From positions 124,001-188,000 of the forward strand of contig NZ_FRDN01000015.1 in the NCBI RefSeq assembly GCF_900143285.1: 64,000 nt of DNA. The letters run 5' to 3'. The notes below the pieces were generated by a model, which saw only the letters and a program-made list of their open reading frames with translations, was not told the DNA's origin and did no database searches. The position numbers and the translations under genes are program-made. Below are positions 46,052 through 54,064 of the stretch, piece by piece. The number at the start of each line of letters is the position of its first letter. The stretch's first letter is position 1. The DNA is from Desulfitobacterium chlororespirans DSM 11544. Its GTDB lineage: Bacteria > Bacillota > Desulfitobacteriia > Desulfitobacteriales > Desulfitobacteriaceae.

Positions 46052-46720
46052 TTAACCGACTTTGAGGGATTTTCGGTTAAGCAGATAGCTAACGCTCCAG
46101 AAAATAAGAATTGCTGCTCCGCCGATCACCAGCCAAATCCACATCTTGGCTGTAATCCCCAGATAGACTAAAGCAGTTCCCACATAATAGGGAATGATGG
46201 ATAAAGCAGCTGTCCAGAAGTAGGGCCACAATTTAATCGACGGAATCATTCCGGCAGCGTAATTGACGATGAAGGCCGGGAGCGGCAGCAGCCGGGCTAT
46301 AAACAAACCCCAGGTTCCTTTATCGTTAACCCAGCTATCCACCAGCTTAAACCGCTCCGGAGTCAGAAGCTTTTTAAAAAAGAGCTGCCCGTAATGCCTG
46401 GCTGCAAAAAAGATAACCAAGGTACTCAGATTGCATCCCAGCCAGGCCAGAAATGTTCCAAGGTATATGCCATAGATCTTCAGGAAGACTACAACCAGGC
46501 CTTCCGAAGGGATGGGGGTCAGGCAGAAAACAGCCATGAGCATAACGGCGAGCAGCATTCCCGCCGCTCCTAAATTCTGGATGACAGCCGAAAGCTCAGA
46601 ACTCCGGTCAAAATAAAGGAAAGCCACAAGTAAAGTCAGAAAAACCCCGGTAATCAGGAAAGCGGCGCCGGAACCTTTAGTTTGCAGGTTTTTTACATTT
46701 AAGAGCTTATTCTGCATCAT
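46052..46720 (-). CDS. TVP38/TMEM64-family (VTT domain) membrane protein
   Basis: A 222-aa protein with about five membrane segments. The VTT/SNARE-associated region is marked by PSEGLVVVFLKIYGIYLGTFLAWLG, re-entrant-loop GCNLSTLVIFFAARHYG and FIARLLPLPAFIVNYAAGMIP. Bacterial DedA/VTT proteins take part in membrane lipid (undecaprenyl phosphate, phospholipid) scrambling or transport. Being next to a glycolipid synthase gene supports a lipid role. Two tandem ATG codons follow GGGAGG (46720 and 46717). Confidence 0.88.
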   Translation of the reverse strand: MMQNKLLNVKNLQTKGSGAAFLITGVFLTLLVAFLYFDRSSELSAVIQNLGAAGMLLAVMLMAVFCLTPIPSEGLVVVFLKIYGIYLGTFLAWLGCNLSTLVIFFAARHYGQLFFKKLLTPERFKLVDSWVNDKGTWGLFIARLLPLPAFIVNYAAGMIPSIKLWPYFWTAALSIIPYYVGTALVYLGITAKMWIWLVIGGAAILIFWSVSYLLNRKSLKVG

Positions 46721-46941
46721 CAGCCTCCCGCTGTTTTAATCACTTACACTATATTAATATGGCTCGTTCCGCTTTCTTAATTCTTATTAAACTGGTTTGG
46801 ATCAATATGTTAATCTTCTGCTGTTTGTAAAACGAAAAAGTGAAGTAAAAAGTTTCATTTCCACATTAATACAATATCATGGCCCAAACATTTTGTATCC
46901 CTTGTATCATTAATTAAAAGTAAAGTGAGGGTAAAAAAATA

Positions 46942-47276
46942 ATGCCAACCTCTGTTTTCTCAGGTGGGCTGGCGCTTGTGGATTTAAGTCCGGATGCGCA
47001 ATTTACTGGCCATGATGGCCGTGAATATTTCGGCGTATGAGCGCCACGGGGTGTGCTACCCATGTCAAGTTTATATTTGGGGTCTGTAAATGGCTTGAAA
47101 ATCATTGCCCAGTAGGCAGAAATATCACTAATTTGCTAATAGGACATTTTATAACGGCTACGTCAGCCATGAAGACAGAATTATCTTCGGTTTCTTTACT
47201 CGATTTACTGAATGAACTACGGGAAATTTTACCCCAGTTACAGCCCCCTTGGGAATATGTGACAAAGGATGGCTGA
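46942..47276 (+). pseudogene. Broken small ORFs in a 645-bp gene-poor gap
   Basis: The gap 46721-47365 has no convincing intact gene. From ATG 46942, after GTGAGGG, 32 codons run to a TGA at 47038 and continue in frame (APRGVLPMSSLYLGS) to a TAG at 47113-47115, as if one in-frame stop split a 57-codon ORF. A further ORF of 35 codons (47169-47276, MKTELSSVSLLDLL) has no ribosome site. Minus-strand ORFs of 63 and 94 codons lie over them. I cannot tell degraded gene from chance. Confidence 0.25.
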
Positions 47277-47294
47277 TCAGGAACGATCATAAAA

Positions 47295-47345
47295 TTGACG
47301 TGACCCTGTTTTAATGTTAATATAAATACATACCAAATGGTCGGT
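47295..47345 (+). promoter_or_regulatory. tetR promoter and operator
   Basis: TTGACG (47295-47300), 17 bases, TAATAT (47318-47323). The operator-like ACCAAATGGTCGGT (47332-47345) follows directly and matches the site at 47997-48010. Confidence 0.65.
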
Positions 47346-47365
47346 TTAAAAAAGGAGATACATTC

Positions 47366-47977
47366 ATGAATGACACAAGAGAACATATTTTGAAAGTTGC
47401 ATTTAATCTTTTTTTAGTCAAGAGCTATAAGGAAGTAACCATGGCTGAGCTAGTAGAAAAAACAGGAATGTCAAAAGGCGCTTTTTATTATTATTTTAAA
47501 AGTAAAGAGCAATTATTTCTGGAAGCAATTAAAAGCTGTATGTCTTCCATAACACCTGATTTTAGTATATTCGACAAGAATTCTCTATATGAGTTTTATC
47601 ACCAGTATGTAGTTTATCAAAATAGAATACTCAATTCGCTTCAATTATATGGAGATGATCTGGACCGTGGTTTAACTGTGAACTATTACTCACTTGTTTT
47701 TGATGCTTTGAAGGTTTTTCCAAGCTTCCGGGAAAGATTGCTTGAACACGAACAAGATGAACTGAAAGCATGGAAAGAGGTTATCTCTACAGCTAAAAAA
47801 AACGGAGAGATCAGGTCATTCATGAATGATGAACAAATTGCTAAGGTATTTATCTATACAAATGATGGAATTGCACTCCGTATTAGTTTAATGAAAAACC
47901 GCAGTGAGGATGTCAGTGATATCAGTGATACCTTGCTAGAGTTATGGGATAGTTTTTATATGGAACTAAAAGGGTAA
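47366..47977 (+). CDS. TetR-family repressor of the RND efflux genes
   Basis: A 203-aa regulator. Residues 5-50 are the TetR helix-turn-helix: REHILKVAFNLFLVKSYKEVTMAELVEKTGMSKGAFYYYFKSKEQLF. The C-terminal ~150 residues are helical ligand-binding sequence. AAGGAGA precedes the ATG. Near-identical 14-bp operator-like sites lie before it and between it and the adaptor gene, so it probably controls itself and the pump. Confidence 0.9.
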   Translation: MNDTREHILKVAFNLFLVKSYKEVTMAELVEKTGMSKGAFYYYFKSKEQLFLEAIKSCMSSITPDFSIFDKNSLYEFYHQYVVYQNRILNSLQLYGDDLDRGLTVNYYSLVFDALKVFPSFRERLLEHEQDELKAWKEVISTAKKNGEIRSFMNDEQIAKVFIYTNDGIALRISLMKNRSEDVSDISDTLLELWDSFYMELKG

Positions 47978-47996
47978 ATTTTTTTCCGTTAAACAT

Positions 47997-48010
47997 ACCG
48001 AACGGTCGGT
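47997..48010 (+). promoter_or_regulatory. TetR-type operator before the efflux genes
   Basis: ACCGAACGGTCGGT has inverted ends (ACCGA/TCGGT) and follows CAT, as does the site before tetR. The two differ at two positions in the left half and central spacer. Located 20 bases after the tetR stop, at the expected promoter of the pump genes. Confidence 0.7.
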
Positions 48011-48062
48011 TTTATTTGAATTTATTTTAACTTATTACAAATGTGAATAAGGGGGCAAGTAA

Positions 48063-48092
48063 TATGAAGAATTGTGTATCGCGGATGATATA
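48063..48092 (+). other. Possible nine-codon leader ORF ahead of the efflux genes
   Basis: AAGGGGGCAAGTAATATG gives a ribosome site and ATG, then MKNCVSRMI and a stop. It lies in the 288-base leader before the adaptor gene. A perfect palindrome TGCGTACGCA (48148-48157) follows. Nothing larger is coded in 48011-48265. The function, if any, is unknown. Confidence 0.25.
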
Positions 48093-48265
48093 GGCATCAT
48101 TAGGATAGGTACGCCACTGCGACTCCGATAGGGCATTTTTAAAGGACTGCGTACGCACTTATAGTCATGTGGGTGAACGAACCGACCTTGGAGGATATTC
48201 GCTCTCAGATAAAAATAGGTGACCTATTAAAGAAGTACAAATGAAGTATATGAGGGGGATTTATC

Positions 48266-49480
48266 GTGTTAGAAAAAATCGGTTTAGCTATCAGGGGCTT
48301 TAAAATTACGAAGAAGAAAGTTCTGGCAAGTGTTATTGTACTTATTTTGGCTGGTACAGGAGTAAGAAGTTTCATGGGAAAAACGGAGAATACCATTGCC
48401 GAAACTGCTCCAAATATAGTTTATGTCAAAGCCACTGTGGCCGAGAATGTTATTGAGCAAGCAATCATTTCGTATAAGGCATCATTAGAAGCCTCTGAAG
48501 AGGGTATTGTAAGTGGCAAGGTCAGTGGTAAGGTAGTTCAAGTGATGTTTGAAAATGGTCAATATGTAACCGAAGGAGACCCGCTAATCAAATTAGATGA
48601 TCAGGAAATCAGAAACAACATAGCTTCTTCTCAGGCTCAGCTGAAAGCTTCAGAAAATCAATTAGTGTCTTCACAAACCGGGTTGCAGAAAATGCAACTG
48701 ACCGTAGAAAATGCAGTCCGTACCTATGATCGAACAAAAGAACTTTTTGACGGGGGAGCCGTTTCCAAGGTTGAACTGGAAAGTGCGGAAACAATGTTAA
48801 GTAACGCCAAAATTGATCTGGAAACAGAAAAAGCCAATATTGAAACAGCCAAAGCTAATCTTACTACTGCCCAGATCGATTTGAATAATCTTACTGATTC
48901 ACTGGCGAATACGACAATCACTGCTCCTATTACGGGTGTTTTAGATGAGAAAAGCGTGAGTTTGGGACAATATGCCAACATGGGAGTTGTCCTGGCAAAA
49001 GTTAAAGCTATATCGCCAATCTATGCTGTGATAGAAGTAGACCAAAACGATATAAGTTCTTTGCAAGTAGGACAGAGTGCCAAAGTAACCGTTGGCAGTA
49101 ACGTCGTTAAAGACTATGACGGAATAATTAAAAGTATTGAGGCCTCTGCAGATGCTACTTCAAGAGTTTTTAAATGTAAAGTTGAGGTGGCTAATCTTGA
49201 TCAAGCACTGAAACCGGGTATTTATGCTAAGGTGGATATTGTAAGTGACCAGACATCAGAAGTGATTGCAGTGCCAACGAATGCTTTGAGTGGAAATCCA
49301 GGAAATTATACAGTGTTTGTGATTGATCAAGGGGTTGCCCGTAAACGTATTGTCAGTATCGGGAAAATTTCAAAAGGCTTAGTGGAGATTAAAGACGGCG
49401 TAAAAAATGGTGACAGTGTCATTATTACCAATGTGAATACACTGCAGGATGGCGATGCGGTTTCAGTTGTAACGGAATAG
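48266..49480 (+). CDS. RND efflux periplasmic-adaptor (MFP/HlyD) subunit
   Basis: A 404-aa membrane-fusion protein. One N-terminal membrane anchor (KKVLASVIVLILAGTG), then the lipoyl half GIVSGKVSGKVVQVMFENGQYVTEGDPLIKLD, a long coiled coil (about residues 105-205, rich in Glu, Ala, Gln), the second lipoyl half (ITAPITGVLDEKSVSLGQY), and beta-barrel and membrane-proximal domains. It links the RND pump to substrate release. No TolC-like outer-membrane gene follows. GTG 48266 has GAGGGGG upstream. Twelve bases separate it from the pump gene. Confidence 0.93.
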   Translation: MLEKIGLAIRGFKITKKKVLASVIVLILAGTGVRSFMGKTENTIAETAPNIVYVKATVAENVIEQAIISYKASLEASEEGIVSGKVSGKVVQVMFENGQYVTEGDPLIKLDDQEIRNNIASSQAQLKASENQLVSSQTGLQKMQLTVENAVRTYDRTKELFDGGAVSKVELESAETMLSNAKIDLETEKANIETAKANLTTAQIDLNNLTDSLANTTITAPITGVLDEKSVSLGQYANMGVVLAKVKAISPIYAVIEVDQNDISSLQVGQSAKVTVGSNVVKDYDGIIKSIEASADATSRVFKCKVEVANLDQALKPGIYAKVDIVSDQTSEVIAVPTNALSGNPGNYTVFVIDQGVARKRIVSIGKISKGLVEIKDGVKNGDSVIITNVNTLQDGDAVSVVTE

Positions 49481-49492
49481 GAGGACAAGATT

Positions 49493-52400
49493 ATGTTTTT
49501 AACAGATATCAGCCTGAAACGGCCTGTATTTGCCACGGTAATAGTTATTGCTTTGCTTGCCCTGGGTGCTTTAAGTTATATAGGTCTACCCATCAACGAA
49601 AATCCTGAGGTCGATGTTCCCATGATAACCGTTACCATTTCCCTGCCTGGAACTGCAGCAGAACAGCTGGAATCACAAGTGACAAAAAAAGTTGAGGAAG
49701 CTGTCGGACAAATTTCAGGAGTGAAACACATTTCCTCCACGATTACGGAATCGTTCTCCCAGACAATGATTCAGTTTAGTTCTGGAACGCCAGTCAATGT
49801 GGCTGCTCAAGAAATTAAAGATAAAATAAGCAGTATACGGGGTACTTTACCACAGGACATTAATGAACCCATAGTTCAAAAATTTGACTTAGATGCCGTA
49901 CCCATTATATCTTTCGTGGTCACTAGCCCTCTTTCCAACAAGGACTTATCTCAAGTGGTCGAAGACGAGATCACCAAAAAACTAAATACGGTGAAAGGTG
50001 TTGGATCAGTAACCACCTATGGTGCGCAAGTCAGGGAGATACATATCAAACTCGATAAAGAAAAAATGGCGGCTCTGAATGTGACAACTGCGGAAATCAC
50101 CCAGAGCCTGCAAAGTGACAACATAGATATATCCAGTGGAAAAGTTTCCAACGGTGATAAAGAAGTTTCCCTCAGAACGAATGGTACGGTCAAAGAAGTT
50201 AATGATTTCTTGAATATTTTAGTAACCAATCGTCAAGGGACTGAACTTAGAATCAAAGATATTGCCCAAGTGGAAGATACTGTTAAGGAGCCGGACAGTT
50301 TATCCTATTATAAAGGTGAAGAATCGATTGGGATTAATATTGTCAAACAATCCGGAGAAAATACCACCCAAGTTGCAGATGATCTTAAAGTGAAACTTGC
50401 AGAGATTCAAGCGTCACTGCCTAAAGATGTAAAAATTGATATTGTCGATGACAATTCGCTGGTCATACGAGCGTCCGTGAGTGAAGTTCAGAAAACGTTG
50501 CTGGAAGGCTGTATTCTGGCGGTTCTCGTGGTTTTCGTCTTCCTGCGGAATGGGGCAAGCACAGCTATCAGTGCAATCTCACTGCCCACCTCGATTATCA
50601 CGACCTTTGCCGCTATGAAACTGATGAACTTTTCACTCAACAGCGTGTCATTAATGGGACTTTCCTTAGCGGTTGGATTGCTCATTGATGATGCAATAGT
50701 TGTCGTTGAGAACATTGTACGTCACATAAATATGGGGAAATCTCCAATGCAAGCAGCGAAAGACGGTGCGAGCGAGATTGGACTGGCGGTGACGGCTACA
50801 ACCTTTACCATAGTTGCTGTCTTTCTCCCCATTACCATGGTTGAGGGATCGATCGGGGTCTACTTCGCGGAATTTGGTCTGACGGTTGCTGTCAGTGTCT
50901 TGATTTCGTTATTTGTATCCTTTACCTTAGTGCCGTTGATGGCGTCTAAATATTTAAAAAGTGAGAACGATGAATTAGATAAAAAATACAGTCCCCTTGG
51001 TAAATTTTTAATATGGTTCAATCACTTGTTTGTTAAACTTGCCGGAGTCTATACAACCCTTCTCAGTGCAGCACTGAAGCATAGGATTAAAACCATAGCT
51101 ATTGCAACGGCAATGTTCTTCGGCAGTTTGCTCCTTCTTAACTTCATTAATCCTAGTTTTCTAGAATCCTCAGACAACGGAAAGATCACAATAACAGCGG
51201 CAACAGATGGAGGGACAACACTGACGAGCGCTGCAGAAACAACTAAACAAATGGAAAGTATTCTTAATAAGTATCCTGAAGTAGTGCACCTGTACTCGAC
51301 GGTTACACTCAGCAACATCAACATTAGCGTACAGCTTATCGATAAGAATGCCAGAAAAGAGACCTTAAGTGAAACTGCCCATAAAATGCGGGAGAGTTTA
51401 AAGCAGATTCCGGGGATTACCCTTTCTATAGAGACTGGTTCAACTCTGGGTGGAGGAGCGAAGGACGCTGATTACCATTTTACCGGCGATGACTTTGAGC
51501 AACTTTTAAACTACTCGCAACAAGCGGAGAGCGCCATCAAGAGAATTCCTGGGGCAGTTGATGTAAGCATGAGCTATAAGAGTGGCAAAGCAGAAGCAAC
51601 CCTTGAAGTGGATCGTGATCGGGCGGCTGATCTCGGTGTGAGTCCACTGGTCGTAGCCAATACGTTGGGAACACTCTTTAATGGTTCTCTTGTAACCCAA
51701 TATGAAACAGAAAAAGATCGTTATGACGTTAAACTATTGCTCCAAGATGATCAAAAAAAGGACTTTGACAGCTTAAAAGGGATTTATGTGCCTGGTTCAA
51801 ATAACAGTATGGTTCCTCTTGATCAGGTCACAAAGCAAGTTTTTGCCACGGGCTCTACGACCATTAATAGGTATGATAAGGCCAGAGAAATTCAAGTGAC
51901 GGCCAATGTCTTTGGTGTTGCAACGGGTGACTTTAACACTCAAATTAAAGCAGCGTTAGAAAATGAAACAAAAATGCCTGCTGGAGTCAGCCAAGTTAGC
52001 GGAGGAGATCAGGAAGAGGTGGAGGCAGCTATCCCTGGCTTAATGAAAGCACTATTTTTAGGAATTCTGTTCATCTACTTGATCCTTGCCGCCCTGTTTG
52101 AAAGTTTTATTGATCCCTTGGCGATTGTCTTCGCTTTGCCCTTCGGTATTATTGGAGCTCTGTTAGCCCTGTTTCTTAGCGGCAGCAGTTTAAGTATGAT
52201 GACATTTATCGGCATTATCATGTTGATGGGACTGGTCACTAAAAATGCGATTTTGCTGGTTGACTATGCTAAGCAAAAGCTGGGCGAGGGAGAAGAACTA
52301 AGCGCCGCGTTACTTCTGGCGGCATCTACACGACTTAGGCCTATTATTATGACGACTTTAGCGATGATCTTCGGTATGCTTCCTACAGCACTCTCCACAG

Positions 52401-52552
52401 GATTAGGATCTGAAGGACGCTCACCCATGGCTTATGCCATTATTGGTGGGTTAATCACATCAACTTTTTTAACACTCATAGTTGTACCTGTAATTTATAC
52501 GTTGTTGGATGATGCTAAAGCTTTTTTCGCAAGAAACAGTTTACGGTTGTAG
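49493..52552 (+). CDS. RND-family multidrug efflux pump (HAE1/AcrB-like)
   Basis: A 1019-aa proton-driven exporter with two homologous halves. The start RPVFATVIVIALLALGALSYIGLPINENPEVDVPMITV is typical. Proton-relay residues are present: GLLIDDAIVVVENIV (the Asp-Asp pair of helix 4) and GLVTKNAILLVDYAKQ (Lys of helix 10). Two large extracytoplasmic loops follow helices 1 and 7. Substrates are probably hydrophobic drugs or metabolites. RND pumps are best known in diderms; here it pairs with an adaptor in what appears to be a monoderm. GGAGG precedes ATG 49493. Transcribed with the adaptor under TetR control. Confidence 0.95.
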   Translation: MFLTDISLKRPVFATVIVIALLALGALSYIGLPINENPEVDVPMITVTISLPGTAAEQLESQVTKKVEEAVGQISGVKHISSTITESFSQTMIQFSSGTPVNVAAQEIKDKISSIRGTLPQDINEPIVQKFDLDAVPIISFVVTSPLSNKDLSQVVEDEITKKLNTVKGVGSVTTYGAQVREIHIKLDKEKMAALNVTTAEITQSLQSDNIDISSGKVSNGDKEVSLRTNGTVKEVNDFLNILVTNRQGTELRIKDIAQVEDTVKEPDSLSYYKGEESIGINIVKQSGENTTQVADDLKVKLAEIQASLPKDVKIDIVDDNSLVIRASVSEVQKTLLEGCILAVLVVFVFLRNGASTAISAISLPTSIITTFAAMKLMNFSLNSVSLMGLSLAVGLLIDDAIVVVENIVRHINMGKSPMQAAKDGASEIGLAVTATTFTIVAVFLPITMVEGSIGVYFAEFGLTVAVSVLISLFVSFTLVPLMASKYLKSENDELDKKYSPLGKFLIWFNHLFVKLAGVYTTLLSAALKHRIKTIAIATAMFFGSLLLLNFINPSFLESSDNGKITITAATDGGTTLTSAAETTKQMESILNKYPEVVHLYSTVTLSNINISVQLIDKNARKETLSETAHKMRESLKQIPGITLSIETGSTLGGGAKDADYHFTGDDFEQLLNYSQQAESAIKRIPGAVDVSMSYKSGKAEATLEVDRDRAADLGVSPLVVANTLGTLFNGSLVTQYETEKDRYDVKLLLQDDQKKDFDSLKGIYVPGSNNSMVPLDQVTKQVFATGSTTINRYDKAREIQVTANVFGVATGDFNTQIKAALENETKMPAGVSQVSGGDQEEVEAAIPGLMKALFLGILFIYLILAALFESFIDPLAIVFALPFGIIGALLALFLSGSSLSMMTFIGIIMLMGLVTKNAILLVDYAKQKLGEGEELSAALLLAASTRLRPIIMTTLAMIFGMLPTALSTGLGSEGRSPMAYAIIGGLITSTFLTLIVVPVIYTLLDDAKAFFARNSLRL

Positions 52553-52704
52553 GGCGAAAATCGGTAAAAAGCTAAACTACTATATTCTTTCATGGCTGAA
52601 AACGCCGTTGAGGATTTGGATGAAATTACGCAAATGGATTAGCCTCATTTGATGATTCTAATGTAAAACATGTTTGAAACAGTGATTAAAACGGGGATGT
52701 CGTT

Positions 52705-52800
52705 ATGAAAGCTACAGCTGCGGAGATTGGCTATGCTTATCAGCAGGATTTCTATACGAACCAGATTTTAATGGATAAGAATGGTATTAGGTCAGCGTAA
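52705..52800 (+). pseudogene. Fragment of the 40.4-kb lipoprotein gene
   Basis: 52732-52771 matches 40571-40610 at 38 of 40 positions (tatgc..atcagcaggatttctat and onward), encoding YQQDFYTNQIL in both. Further upstream, GAAACAG.GATTAAAA also matches the lipoprotein gene near 40544. The fragment sits 43 bases from the glucokinase stop. The open stretch 52553-52843 holds this and a hairpin CTATCTTC/GAAGATAG (52801-52823), but no gene. Confidence 0.7.
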
Positions 52801-52823
52801 CTATCTTCCCGGGTTGAAGATAG
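52801..52823. repeat. Stem-loop near the glucokinase stop
   Basis: CTATCTTC (52801-52808) and GAAGATAG (52816-52823) enclose a seven-base loop. No strong T-tract follows on the minus strand, so a weak terminator or a recombination scar is possible. Confidence 0.4.
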
Positions 52824-52843
52824 ATCTTAAGTCCGTTTTTGGA

Positions 52844-53935
52844 TCATGCAGGAGAATACCCGGCTGCCGCCGCCAGGTGGGCGGCCCCCAGCAGAGCGGT
52901 CCTTTCATTAAGGATCACATAGATAGGGATCTGGGCCAAAAGGTCCCTCAGACGGCCTTTCGCAAGAAAGGCCTCCCGGAAACCATCCTCCTGAAGCTTG
53001 GGGAGAATTTTAGGGGGGATGCCTCCGCCCAGATAGATTCCTCCATAAGCCAAGGTCCTTAAAGCGAGATTGCCTGCTTCCGCTCCCAGGATTTTCACAA
53101 AGAGCTCCAGGGCTTCTGTACAGAGTGGACAGATTCCGGCGAGGGCTCTTTTTGCGATCTCGGCAGGAGTAGGGATAGGGGCGGGAGCAGGGATAGAGTC
53201 AGAGACCGGGTCATGGGTAGGAGCATAGGCAGAGGAGGAATGGGTTTCCCAGTGCAGAAACTGATAGAGATCTGCCAGCCCGGGACCAGAGAGGACTCTC
53301 TCATAGCTGACATGACCGTATCGTTGGGCCAGAAAGCGCCATAACCGTACTTCCTGCTCGGTGCAGGGGGCATAGTCCCCATGGGCGCCTTCCGTGGCGC
53401 AAACCCGCCCGTCAGCCAGGATCATGGCCTGACCCAAGCCTGTACCGGGGGCGATCAGTGCCCGGTTAAGTGAGGGCCTGGCGAGGGAAAGGGCAGGAGA
53501 CGAGGCAAGGGAAGAGGAAGGGCTCTCTGCGGAAGGGTTAAGGCAGAGCAAATCTTCCGCTCTTAAATCCATGAGGCCCCGCCCCATAGCCTCGAGGTCG
53601 TTGACCAAAATCAGGGGCTTTCGTAATGGTAGGGAAGACCGCAAGGCAGGACAATCAATCACCCGATTCAAATTGGTGAGGAAACACTTATTTCGAGTGA
53701 TGGGCCCGGCCAGGCTGAGGCAGCCTCCGGTTATGTCTTCAGGAGTTAGGGCTATTTCACCTAAAAATCCTTGTATAAGCGCTGTTAAGTCTTGCCAGTC
53801 TTTACTGGGGAAATTCCTTTCCCTGACTAAGACAAGCTCGGTGCCTTCCAGGGAATAAAGCCCTAAGAGAGTTTTGGTTCCGCCGATGTCTCCCGCCAAG
53901 TATAGTTGGCCTTTTTCAATGCCTGCATAAGGCAA
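52844..53935 (-). CDS. glk: Glucokinase (Glk/PF02685 type)
   Basis: Phosphorylates glucose with ATP. The ATP-binding start is LAGDIGGTKTLLGLY; then GCLSLAGPITRNKC, LVNDLEAMGRG with the catalytic Asp, LIAPGTGLGQAMI, and EGAHGDYAP with the substrate-contacting region. C-terminal AYGGIYLGGGIPPKIL closes the fold. TTG 53935 is preferred because GAGG (53947-53944) lies eight bases before it; ATG 53941 and GTG 53944 are too close. Two low-complexity inserts (Ser/Ala/Leu-rich near residues 135-155, Pro/Ala/Ile-rich near 245-265) lengthen it to ~360 aa. It could feed glucose from glycogen breakdown back to glucose 6-phosphate. Confidence 0.9.
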   Translation of the reverse strand: MPYAGIEKGQLYLAGDIGGTKTLLGLYSLEGTELVLVRERNFPSKDWQDLTALIQGFLGEIALTPEDITGGCLSLAGPITRNKCFLTNLNRVIDCPALRSSLPLRKPLILVNDLEAMGRGLMDLRAEDLLCLNPSAESPSSSLASSPALSLARPSLNRALIAPGTGLGQAMILADGRVCATEGAHGDYAPCTEQEVRLWRFLAQRYGHVSYERVLSGPGLADLYQFLHWETHSSSAYAPTHDPVSDSIPAPAPIPTPAEIAKRALAGICPLCTEALELFVKILGAEAGNLALRTLAYGGIYLGGGIPPKILPKLQEDGFREAFLAKGRLRDLLAQIPIYVILNERTALLGAAHLAAAAGYSPA

Positions 53936-53992
53936 ATCCATCACCTCATCTTTTTTGTATCATGTATTCTTATTCTTGTGAATTTAAAATCC

Positions 53993-54022
53993 TTGGCAGC
54001 AGCTTTTTCCATAGCGTATAGT
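53993..54022 (+). promoter_or_regulatory. Promoter of the sensor-polyferredoxin fusion gene
   Basis: TTGGCA (53993-53998), 18 bases, TATAGT (54017-54022), then a ~42-base leader. It lies in the divergent region with glk. Confidence 0.65.
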
Positions 54023-54064
54023 AGACTTAAAATTCCGAATTTAGCGTAGTGGGGGGTGAACCCT

